Part shown: in pieces, positions 1 to 6,785 of the stretch | Numbering within the stretch: the first letter of the stretch is position 1 | How the letters are laid out: each line of letters starts with the position of its first letter | From: an uncultured Muribaculaceae bacterium | Lineage (GTDB): Bacteria > Bacteroidota > Bacteroidia > Bacteroidales > Muribaculaceae | DNA length: 22,497 nucleotides | Assembly: GCA_910584545.1 (NCBI GenBank) | Contig: CAJUBC010000040.1 | Span: 1 to 22,497 of the forward strand | Direction of reading: 5' to 3' | Notes under the pieces: generated by a model | Seen by the model: only the letters and a program-made list of their open reading frames with translations | The model's database searches: none | What the model was told of the DNA's origin: nothing | Program-made: the position numbers and the translations under genes

Positions 1-46
1 CGCAGGCCTTTTCACATTAAAAAATCATGCCTTTAACTGAATATCC

Positions 47-736
47 CTAATTAAAAGCACTTTCGGGCCATTCATAATAACCCATAACTGTACCTAATGC
101 AAGTGCGAGACAACCAACTTTAGCATTTTTGGAGTTGCCGTTCTCTGTTATTGTAGGACAATATTTATTATAAGGATAATCCTGATGGAATTTTTCCATT
201 ATTCCTTTTATCAATCGCTCACTGTAAACTGTTTTTGTGATCGAAGGGAAGAATGGTTGAGCTATTAATGTATCAATTGGAATATATCCTGTTCTACCCG
301 CGGGTATACTATTTATATGCTCATTCACATACCAGCTGAGCCCCCTGTTCCCTGTAGTGTCGGAAAGATGCATTGACCCTTCTTCGGATAGGGCATAGAC
401 CGGAGTACGACGGCGGTCCGCCGACAGGAGCGCGAATCCCTCGCCCTCGCCGTAGTTCAAGACATAGAATCCGTACATCTCCTCTTGCCCGCCTCTTGTC
501 TTCTGTGGCATGAACATCTCAGCCTCGATATTCGAGCGGGTATGTTTTTTGCTTTTTCCAAGCATTGACCTGAACGCATTGTCAGCATTGGCAACGGCCT
601 CGTCGAGGCTTATGAAATTCGGATCGGTTGTCTGTTGCGAGACAGATTCAGACAGAGCTGGCTCATCCGAGCTACAGCTGAGCATGCATGTCGCGAATAC
701 AGCGATGATGCAGTTCATCAATAGTAAATTTTTCAT
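47..736 (-). CDS. Truncated C10-family (streptopain-like) peptidase lipoprotein: prodomain plus start of catalytic domain
   Basis: This 229-residue protein starts with a lipoprotein signal (hydrophobic 8-20, lipobox M-L-S-C with Cys21) followed by S-S-D-E, the acidic pattern linked to surface export in Bacteroidetes. Residues 37-140 are a Spi-type prodomain almost identical to that of the peptidase at 4181-5368. Residues 181-229 match only the start of the C10 catalytic domain: K-F-H-Q..P-Y-N-K-Y-C-P and a K-V-G-C-L-A-L motif holding the expected catalytic Cys209. The reading frame stops with TAG about 20 residues later, so the catalytic His and the W-G-x-G part are missing; relatives run to about 395 residues. 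A second in-frame stop lies nine codons further on. Either it is a decaying pseudogene, or a stand-alone prodomain that could inhibit C10 peptidases. Only 46 bases follow it here, so this cannot be settled. Confidence 0.75.
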   Translation of the reverse strand: MKNLLLMNCIIAVFATCMLSCSSDEPALSESVSQQTTDPNFISLDEAVANADNAFRSMLGKSKKHTRSNIEAEMFMPQKTRGGQEEMYGFYVLNYGEGEGFALLSADRRRTPVYALSEEGSMHLSDTTGNRGLSWYVNEHINSIPAGRTGYIPIDTLIAQPFFPSITKTVYSERLIKGIMEKFHQDYPYNKYCPTITENGNSKNAKVGCLALALGTVMGYYEWPESAFN

Positions 737-773
737 GACTTTATGTTTGTTAAGAATAATTAAGTATCTATGG
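317..773 (-). repeat. Inverted repeat, left copy (C10 leader and prodomain)
   Basis: The reverse complement of this stretch matches 4145-4600 over about 456 bp at what I judge by eye to be roughly 90% identity. It covers the 36-37 nt leader and the first 140 codons. Weaker similarity continues to about 830. Identity falls sharply inside the gene, after the codons for Y-V-N-E. Confidence 0.8.
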
Positions 774-824
774 AACCAAAATCTTATAAATCAAGCTATA
801 ATTGCATTGTTGCAACTGATGTTG

Positions 825-853
825 CAAAAATAACATTTTTTTATAACTTTCAA
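825..853 (-). promoter_or_regulatory. Candidate promoter of the truncated C10 gene
   Basis: On the - strand a TTTG (-33 type) is followed after 18 bp by TATTTTTG, a full match to the Bacteroidetes -7 consensus TAnnTTTG. The spacing is slightly short of the usual 19-21 bp. It would give a leader of about 80 nt. The corresponding position upstream of the homologous gene at 4181 has lost the -7 match. Confidence 0.4.
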
Positions 854-889
854 AAAATAAATTTATTTTTGACACATTCTTGACACATT
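853..889. promoter_or_regulatory. Palindrome plus direct-repeat pair, possible operator
   Basis: AAAAATAAATTTATTTTT (853-870) is an exact palindrome. It runs into two copies of TTGACACATT whose starts are 11 bp apart, about one helical turn. It sits just upstream of the candidate - strand promoter, between divergent genes. A regulator site is plausible, but AT-rich palindromes also arise by chance. Confidence 0.3.
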
Positions 890-1111
890 AATTAATTTAG
901 ATTTATTTTCATGGGATTTCACTTATTTCATAAGCTATATTGGTTTAGATTCGTAATTTTATTCGCTGAGAGCCAAGAGTTTTTCACTCAGGACAACGTA
1001 TATGCTTGAATAATTAATGGCATAGAGTTCAAGAACAGAATGGCCGAAAATTACTATAATACTTGTTATCAAACATTGTTTTGAAATATTAATAAATTAG
1101 TGGCAGAAAAC

Positions 1112-1142
1112 TTGGTTTTAAACACACGTTTAATTATATTTG
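1112..1142 (+). promoter_or_regulatory. Promoter of the first C10-serpin cassette
   Basis: TTG at 1112-1114, a 20-bp spacer, then TATATTTG at 1135-1142: an exact fit to the Bacteroidetes TTTG-N20-TAnnTTTG arrangement. The predicted transcript start is near 1149, leaving a leader of about 58 nt before the ATG at 1207. Confidence 0.6.
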
Positions 1143-1206
1143 CAAAAATTTTAGGAATGCTGTCTATATCTAGCTCCAAATACAACAACTACGTAAATAC
1201 TTGCTT

Positions 1207-2655
1207 ATGAATCGAATTACTTATCTACTGATTGCATTAACTCTTATAATGAGTGCATGCACGAGCGATGATTTCAATAAACCAGATATCGTTGATTCAA
1301 CATCCTTAAATTCTGAATATACCGGGATTCAGGGAGAAATAGTATCCCACATCCTTGCTTCTCATTTCGGGGGATATCGAAACCGTGATAACATTACTCG
1401 CTCAACGAGTAAGTTTTCGCTGACACCCTTTATATTAAATGGGGACACTTTATTATATATAGCACAGTACGAAAATGGATGGGAAATATATTCGGCATCG
1501 AAATGTGCAAACATGATTCTGTTCTCTTCAGAAGAGGGTAAGTTTGATATAAATTCACCCTCGTTTCCCGAAAATCTAAGATTTTTAATTACTGAAAATG
1601 CGAAAGAAATCAGAGAAATCTCTAAAAAACGTCCCGGTTATATCCATCCCTCATGGAAAAATGTGGAATTATTAGATAAGGAGGTGCTAAAGGAGGACAT
1701 ATATGCAAAAGAGAATGGCAACGCAAGATTTAAGGTAAATGAAACTGATTTACCTCCAGGTAAGTGGGTGCAGATCGGTTATGAAATTGTCGACAGAAAT
1801 ACAATCACGTCTCCGAAACTGATAAAGACGAAATGGGGACAGACAAGACCATGGAATATTTACGCTAAATACGGACTCTCAATAGAAACGGGGGAAAAAG
1901 TGCAGTGCGTGGCAGGATGCACTCCTGTTGCAGTCGCACAATACCTATATTTTACCCATTTTAAAGATGGAATCCCGGAAAAAGCGCCAAGCAATGCCAG
2001 AATTCTATCCACTGGTAATTCTGATTTTATGTTTATAGACTACAGTTCGGAGGTATGGAGCAAGATGGCTAAATATTATTTTGAATCTGGAACAAAAGAG
2101 AGCGCGTTGCTAATAGGGAAAACCGGAAGATCCATGGGGAGTACATACACGCTTAATTCCACCCCCACAGATGAATCCAATTGCATTTCATATCTCAGTG
2201 ATGTTTATGGGGTTCAATTCAAGAGAGAACGATTTGATTATACTAGAATGATAAAATCTCTTAGAGATAAGGGATATCCGCTTATCGCTTACGCGGGATC
2301 CAATAAAAAAGCTGACGGGACATATTCCGAAGATAGAGTTGCTCACAGCTTTATTATAGATCAATATGGAGAAAATACAGTTACTTATCGATATGTATAT
2401 GGGTTAGAAAGAGACCCTCTCCCATCAGGAATTGATGATCGCTGGCTTGCTGATATAAAAGACTCCAATGGGAATATAATTGAATACGCATATACAAAGG
2501 AAGTATATTCGACATTTGTTGAATCTAGAGTTATCTCAATGAATTGGGGTTGGGAAGGCCTCTACGATAATACATTATATTATCTGAATTCCGACTGGGA
2601 TGCCGGAGAATACAGCTACAATCTCAATCATTACTGCTATACTCGTCCTGATTGA
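1207..2655 (+). CDS. C10-family cysteine peptidase, surface lipoprotein (cassette 1)
   Basis: This is a 482-residue streptopain/SpeB-like cysteine peptidase. A lipoprotein signal ends in I-M-S-A-C (Cys18), followed by T-S-D-D, an acidic pattern seen in surface-exposed Bacteroidetes lipoproteins. Residues about 70-150 resemble the Spi-type prodomain that keeps C10 enzymes inactive. The catalytic domain starts near 200 with K-W-G-Q..P-W-N, then V-A-G-C-T-P-V-A with catalytic Cys238, V-A-H-S-F-I-I-D with catalytic His380, and the family-typical N-W-G-W-E-G at 446-451. All key residues are present, so it should be active. I chose the ATG at 1207 over an in-frame TTG at 1201. A serpin follows after 54 nt, probably in the same transcript. 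The prodomain differs strongly from those of the other two C10 genes here, so this is not a recent copy. Family is secure; substrate unknown. Confidence 0.88.
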   Translation: MNRITYLLIALTLIMSACTSDDFNKPDIVDSTSLNSEYTGIQGEIVSHILASHFGGYRNRDNITRSTSKFSLTPFILNGDTLLYIAQYENGWEIYSASKCANMILFSSEEGKFDINSPSFPENLRFLITENAKEIREISKKRPGYIHPSWKNVELLDKEVLKEDIYAKENGNARFKVNETDLPPGKWVQIGYEIVDRNTITSPKLIKTKWGQTRPWNIYAKYGLSIETGEKVQCVAGCTPVAVAQYLYFTHFKDGIPEKAPSNARILSTGNSDFMFIDYSSEVWSKMAKYYFESGTKESALLIGKTGRSMGSTYTLNSTPTDESNCISYLSDVYGVQFKRERFDYTRMIKSLRDKGYPLIAYAGSNKKADGTYSEDRVAHSFIIDQYGENTVTYRYVYGLERDPLPSGIDDRWLADIKDSNGNIIEYAYTKEVYSTFVESRVISMNWGWEGLYDNTLYYLNSDWDAGEYSYNLNHYCYTRPD

Positions 2656-2709
2656 GGAGTCGAAACAATATCTCAATTCCAACAATTTTTATCTTTAATA
2701 ACTTAAGAT

Positions 2710-3972
2710 ATGAGAACTGATAAAATCTCGCTAATCTCAATTCTGGCTGTTATGGGTTTGATCGCGGTATCGTGTTCGCAGGATAATCCAAATGGTTCGG
2801 ATAATAAGCCTGTAACAGGAAAAACAATAATATTACCCATAAACGCCCGCTCCGCTGCCAACAATCTTGTGGATTTCTATTTGAAATTCACTATCGATAT
2901 GGCTGAGAATTCCAAACAGGGAGTAGATGACCTCGAGTCAAACATCGTGGTCTCACCCCTCTCCGCAGCAATGGTTTTATCCATGACAGCCAATGCATGC
3001 GAAGAAAGGGTGAAGAAAGAATATATCCGTTATCTTGGAGTAGATGATATCGAAAATCTTAACGCCCTTTCGAAAATTCTTATCGAAAAATTACCGGAAG
3101 TTGATAACACCTCTTCATTCAATATAGGAAACTCCGTTTGGGTAAACAGCAACTATAATCTTAAACTTTCTGAAAAGTTCTCAGATATTGTGACATCAAA
3201 ATATCTCGCAATCACAAAGAATCTTGATTTCACAAATGTCAACGCCACCCTTAAGGAACTTAATGATTGGTGCGGATTAATAACAAACGATAAAATAACT
3301 GGACATTTCAAGACAATTAACCCAACTACGTACGCTATCTTATTGAACAGCATTTATTTCAGAGGCAAATGGCACGATGACATCTTCGATAGTTCCCGAA
3401 CCAAAGCCGCAATATTCCACGGTCTTAACGGAGACACTTATCCACTTACCATGGAATCAGATGTCACTGAAGGTCTATATTCCAACGATGGGATATTTGA
3501 GAGTTTCACTCTGTCATTCGGCAACAACTCCTATAGACTTGAGATTATTCTTCCCTTGGATAATGAAGATGCCGATGATAATGAGACAAAGCTTACGATA
3601 GAGAGGATATGCAGTCTACGTGAGTCCTATCAAACTGCACATATAAAGGCATTTCTGCCTAAATTTTCTGTTGAGAGCAACCATAATCTGAATGAAATGC
3701 TCGAGAGGATAGGTCTCAAAGCGATGACCATATCTGGATTGAATATGTTCTCAAAACCAATAGAAGGAGCGATTCAATACAATCAGTCTGCGGCCTTTTC
3801 TATAGACGAGACAGGAGCTGAAGCGGCTGCTGTTACATCCGGCAGCGTTGATCCTACTGCTCCAGGACCTACGGAAGAATTATTGATAAAGGTAGATCGA
3901 CCGTTCTATTTTTTCATCAGGGAATACAGTACAAATGCCTGCATTATCTCAGGACGCATCTGTAATCTGTAA
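2710..3972 (+). CDS. Serpin, surface lipoprotein (cassette 1)
   Basis: This is a 420-residue serpin, a suicide inhibitor that traps proteases by loop insertion. The lipoprotein signal ends in I-A-V-S-C (Cys22) with S-Q-D next. Serpin landmarks include N-I-V-V-S-P-L-S-A-A near 78-87, N-S-I-Y-F-R-G-K-W near 214-222, and the C-terminal R-P-F-Y-F-F-I-R...I-I-S-G-R. The reactive loop begins at Glu367 with E-T-G-A-E-A-A-A-V-T, a small-residue hinge typical of inhibitory serpins. Counting 17 residues from the hinge Glu places P1 near Thr383 with Ala after it. It lies 54 nt after the C10 peptidase gene, so it may protect the cell from that enzyme. Serpins can inhibit cysteine as well as serine proteases, but the real target is not shown by sequence. 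No clear terminator follows; only a weak AACT-AAAA-AGTT plus T run near 4079-4097. Confidence 0.9.
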   Translation: MRTDKISLISILAVMGLIAVSCSQDNPNGSDNKPVTGKTIILPINARSAANNLVDFYLKFTIDMAENSKQGVDDLESNIVVSPLSAAMVLSMTANACEERVKKEYIRYLGVDDIENLNALSKILIEKLPEVDNTSSFNIGNSVWVNSNYNLKLSEKFSDIVTSKYLAITKNLDFTNVNATLKELNDWCGLITNDKITGHFKTINPTTYAILLNSIYFRGKWHDDIFDSSRTKAAIFHGLNGDTYPLTMESDVTEGLYSNDGIFESFTLSFGNNSYRLEIILPLDNEDADDNETKLTIERICSLRESYQTAHIKAFLPKFSVESNHNLNEMLERIGLKAMTISGLNMFSKPIEGAIQYNQSAAFSIDETGAEAAAVTSGSVDPTAPGPTEELLIKVDRPFYFFIREYSTNACIISGRICNL

Positions 3973-4144
3973 TAAAAGCTGCAATGAAGTTACAACAGAT
4001 ATAAATGTATTTTAGATAACAATTCTGGATATAGAGATGTTCGTTAAAATATTTAGGCATTATTCAGAATTAATCCAACTAAAAAGTTTTTTTCGGTATC
4101 AGTTGCGACTATGATTTATATCATAAGGTTATAAAATCTGTTTT

Positions 4145-4600
4145 CCATAGATACTTAATTATTCTTAACAAACATAAACCATGAAGAATCTAATAGTAAT
4201 CAACTGCATCATCGCTGTATTCGCAACATGCATGCTCAGCTGTAGCTCGGATGAGCCAGCTCTGTCTGAATCTGTCCCGCAACAGACAACCGATCCGAAT
4301 TTCATAAGCCTCGACGAGGCCGTTGCCAATGCGGACGAAGCGTTCAAGTCAATGCTTGGAAAAAGCAAGAAACATACTCGCTCGAATATCGAGGCTGAGA
4401 TGTTCATGCCACGAAAGACAAGAAGCGACCAAGAGGACATGTATGGATTCTATGTCCTTAACTACGGTGAAGGCGAGGGATTCGCGCTCCTGTCAGCGGA
4501 CCGCCGCCGTACTCCGGTCTATGCTCTCTCAGAGGAAGGGTCAATGCATCTTTCCGACACCACTGAGAACAAAGGGCTCAGCTGGTATGTGAATGAACAG
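4145..4600 (+). repeat. Inverted repeat, right copy (C10 leader and prodomain)
   Basis: Right-hand partner of the copy at 317-773, in the opposite orientation, with cassette 1 between them. The leader segment from CCATAGATAC to the start codon is almost base-for-base the same. Weaker similarity extends back to about 4085. Confidence 0.8.
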
Positions 4601-5368
4601 ATGTCCACAGGATTTATCGGCGTAATAAATCCTCCGGCTGGAAGAGACTCTCTGGTTAATATGGATCCATATAGTGCAGGAACAAGAACGTACTATTGTG
4701 AGCCTATGTTGACAGGATTCCTGTCCAAGTTTCATCAAGATGATCCATATAATAAATATTGTCCTCGTATGGTAACCAGACCTCATGCTCTGACAGGTTG
4801 CGGACCAATAGCATTGGGTGCTATTCTTGCATATTATCAGTGGCCTAAAACGATTTTCAATATTCAATTTAATTGGAATGAGATGCTTAACCAACAAAAC
4901 CACGATATGTGGGCAAGATTATTTGAAGTTCTTGGCCGATCCGGTTTATTAGCTGTAGAGTATTTTGAAGATTGCTCCGCCAATGATTTATATAGGGTTC
5001 TACCGGCATTATGGAATATGGGATATGGTGCAGGCGCAACCAATTCATTCACCACTTCTCGGATGGCAACAGAACTAAAGGCAAAACGTCCTGTATTCAT
5101 GTTTGGAATAGGCTCTGCAGGTCACTTCTGGGTGGCCGACGGAGGTTTCCAATGGGACTATAGGTTGGAATTCAATGGAGAGGTTGTACAAACCAGAAGA
5201 GAATATTTCTATCACATGGTATGGGGGTTCGGAGGGACGGCAAACGGTTATTTCCTTTGCGCTGACGAAATTGGTGGCACACCTTATATTCCAGACGAGG
5301 GAACTGCCGGAACATCGGAGAAATATAAAGATCTAAAGATAACATACGGATTTAAGCCTAATAGATAA
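4181..5368 (+). CDS. C10-family cysteine peptidase, surface lipoprotein (cassette 2)
   Basis: This is a 395-residue streptopain-like cysteine peptidase. The lipoprotein signal ends in M-L-S-C (Cys21), followed by S-S-D-E. The Spi-type prodomain spans about 37-140 (core Y-G-F-Y-V-L-N-Y...F-A-L-L-S-A-D). The catalytic domain begins with K-F-H-Q-D-D-P-Y-N-K-Y-C-P (183-195), where Gln fits the oxyanion position, then L-T-G-C-G-P with catalytic Cys207, A-G-H-F-W-V-A-D with catalytic His315, and V-W-G-F-G-G near 347-352. It appears complete. The prodomain and leader are near-identical to those of the truncated gene at 47-736, while the rest is not, which points to recombination or gene conversion. 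A serpin gene follows after only 13 nt, so the two are almost certainly co-transcribed. I found no good promoter match in the 208 nt upstream; read-through from cassette 1 is possible. Confidence 0.9.
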   Translation: MKNLIVINCIIAVFATCMLSCSSDEPALSESVPQQTTDPNFISLDEAVANADEAFKSMLGKSKKHTRSNIEAEMFMPRKTRSDQEDMYGFYVLNYGEGEGFALLSADRRRTPVYALSEEGSMHLSDTTENKGLSWYVNEQMSTGFIGVINPPAGRDSLVNMDPYSAGTRTYYCEPMLTGFLSKFHQDDPYNKYCPRMVTRPHALTGCGPIALGAILAYYQWPKTIFNIQFNWNEMLNQQNHDMWARLFEVLGRSGLLAVEYFEDCSANDLYRVLPALWNMGYGAGATNSFTTSRMATELKAKRPVFMFGIGSAGHFWVADGGFQWDYRLEFNGEVVQTRREYFYHMVWGFGGTANGYFLCADEIGGTPYIPDEGTAGTSEKYKDLKITYGFKPNR

Positions 5369-5381
5369 AATCTAAATAGAT

Positions 5382-6683
5382 ATGATTATGAAACTGATAA
5401 GGATTGCCGGAATATTCGCTGCATTCGCAATATCAGCGACATTTACGGCGTGCGAATCTGAATCTGATGTGTCAGAGAACGAATCCGGAAAGTCCGCGAT
5501 AGCACAGAAGACTTATCCGGGACCATCCGGGGAACACAACTCATGGACGGAAATAAAGCTCGATGAGGAATCAGCTGCTGCCGCGGCGAAAGCGAATGAA
5601 TTTGCTTTCAACATCTTCAGGACAGCAACAGAATCATCTGCCGGCAACAATGTCGCAGTATCGCCGCTAAGCATACTGACCTCTCTATCCATGCTTGCCA
5701 ATGGAGACGAGGGAGAGTCGAGAGACGATGTGCTGCGGCTGATTGGCTATCACGGTGGCGACAATCTCTCGACACTGAATGCGTTCGCCAACATAATGCT
5801 CACCGAGTTGCCGAAAGTGGATGGTCGCACCATGTGCAGGTTTACCAACTCCATCTGGCATACCCCCGGATTGAAACTGAATTCCGATTTCCACGACGTC
5901 TTAACCAAAACCTATGACTCGGAGGACATTCCAATCAGCCCTGCGGGAATTGCAGGAATGGACTCAATCAACAAATGGGTCAGCAGGTATACGGAAGGTA
6001 ATATCGGGCAGTTCATGAAGAAACCGGCGGACAATGATATGGCCATCATCAATGCCGTACATTTCTATAGCAGGTGGACTACAAAATTCGATAAGGAAAA
6101 AACGACAGATCAGGATTTCCGCAATATCGACAGCTCCATATCGAAAGTACCTACAATGCACGCGAAATATCCAAGAATGGGATATGTAGACAATGGAGAT
6201 CTGGAGATGGTTTCAATGTATTTCGGAAACTGCAATTTCGAAATGCTGGCTATACTTCCGAACGCCGATAAGGATTTCAATGAATTCGTTAAATCCTTCT
6301 CGCTATCCAACTTCAATGACGCATTGGGAAATATGCATAAAGAAACCATTGAACTGGCTTTCCCGAAATTCGAGTCGGAAGGAGAGATGAATCTATTGGG
6401 AACACTCAGGTCCATGGGACTGAATCAGGCACTAAACAACGGATTCAGTTCGATGACCGAGAACAAAACCGCATTCAACATCACAGGCATGTTGCACGCC
6501 GTGAACGTCTCGGTGGATGAGGATGGCGTTGTTGCTTCAGCTGCGACAAGCACAACGTTCGGGACATCAGCCGGCAATGTAGGAGATCCGATTTCGGTTA
6601 CCTTCAACCGACCGTTCATATATCTGATACGTGAGACCTCCACAGGAGCAATCCTCTTCATCGGAAAAGTAACGAAACTCTGA
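5382..6683 (+). CDS. Serpin, surface lipoprotein (cassette 2)
   Basis: This is a 433-residue serpin starting M-I-M-K; an ATG two codons in (5388) is an alternative. The lipoprotein signal ends in F-T-A-C, followed by the strongly acidic E-S-E-S-D-V-S-E, consistent with surface display. Serpin features include V-A-V-S-P-L-S-I-L-T-S, a N-A-V-H-F-Y-S-R-W element and the C-terminal N-R-P-F-I-Y-L-I-R...G-A-I-L-F-I-G-K. The reactive loop starts at Glu380: E-D-G-V-V-A-S-A-A-T. Val at P14 is less usual than Thr/Ser/Ala, but the rest is compatible with loop insertion. Counting places P1 near Ser396. Hinge to C-terminus is 54 residues, as in the first serpin, while the loop sequence differs, so the two may have different targets. 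It lies 13 nt after the C10 peptidase gene and ends before a strong terminator. Confidence 0.9.
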   Translation: MIMKLIRIAGIFAAFAISATFTACESESDVSENESGKSAIAQKTYPGPSGEHNSWTEIKLDEESAAAAAKANEFAFNIFRTATESSAGNNVAVSPLSILTSLSMLANGDEGESRDDVLRLIGYHGGDNLSTLNAFANIMLTELPKVDGRTMCRFTNSIWHTPGLKLNSDFHDVLTKTYDSEDIPISPAGIAGMDSINKWVSRYTEGNIGQFMKKPADNDMAIINAVHFYSRWTTKFDKEKTTDQDFRNIDSSISKVPTMHAKYPRMGYVDNGDLEMVSMYFGNCNFEMLAILPNADKDFNEFVKSFSLSNFNDALGNMHKETIELAFPKFESEGEMNLLGTLRSMGLNQALNNGFSSMTENKTAFNITGMLHAVNVSVDEDGVVASAATSTTFGTSAGNVGDPISVTFNRPFIYLIRETSTGAILFIGKVTKL

Positions 6684-6699
6684 GTAAGTATGACCGAGC

Positions 6700-6740
6700 A
6701 AAAAATTGAGGAGCGGAATATTCCACTCCTCAATTTTTTA
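6700..6740. terminator. Bidirectional terminator between serpin 2 and dnaJ
   Basis: AAAAAATTGAGGAG pairs with CTCCTCAATTTTTT, and the centre GGAATATTCC is itself palindromic, giving a very long stem. A run of A on one side and T on the other lets it act as an intrinsic terminator for both the + strand serpin gene and the convergent - strand dnaJ. Confidence 0.85.
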
Positions 6741-6785
6741 TCGATTATCCTTTGACTAAATGTAATGAAACCTGATTGGGGTCTG

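Larger units (their letters stand above)
737..1206. other. Divergent AT-rich intergenic region between two C10 genes
   Basis: No gene is visible in these 470 nt. They hold the leader shared with the gene at 4181 (737-773), a candidate promoter for each flanking gene, an 18-bp perfect palindrome at 853-870 and two copies of TTGACACATT (869-878 and 880-889). The stretch 900-1100 is plain AT-rich sequence in which I see nothing else. Confidence 0.6.

Noticed and set aside
510..833. + strand frame whose product resembles that of the - strand frame at 4165-4440
   Set aside because: Both are antisense to the duplicated C10 prodomain; their likeness only reflects the inverted repeat.
1201..1206. 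TTG start two codons before the ATG of the first C10 peptidase
   Set aside because: The ATG at 1207 gives a normal lipoprotein signal and no ribosome site favours the TTG.
4079..4097. Possible terminator between cassettes 1 and 2 (AACT, AAAA, AGTT, T run)
   Set aside because: Only a 4-bp A/T-rich stem, too weak to call; similarity to the left repeat starts nearby.
1..6740. Insertion sequence or integrase behind the C10/serpin island
   Set aside because: No transposase, integrase, terminal inverted repeats or target duplication seen; the long inverted repeat is coding sequence of C10 genes.
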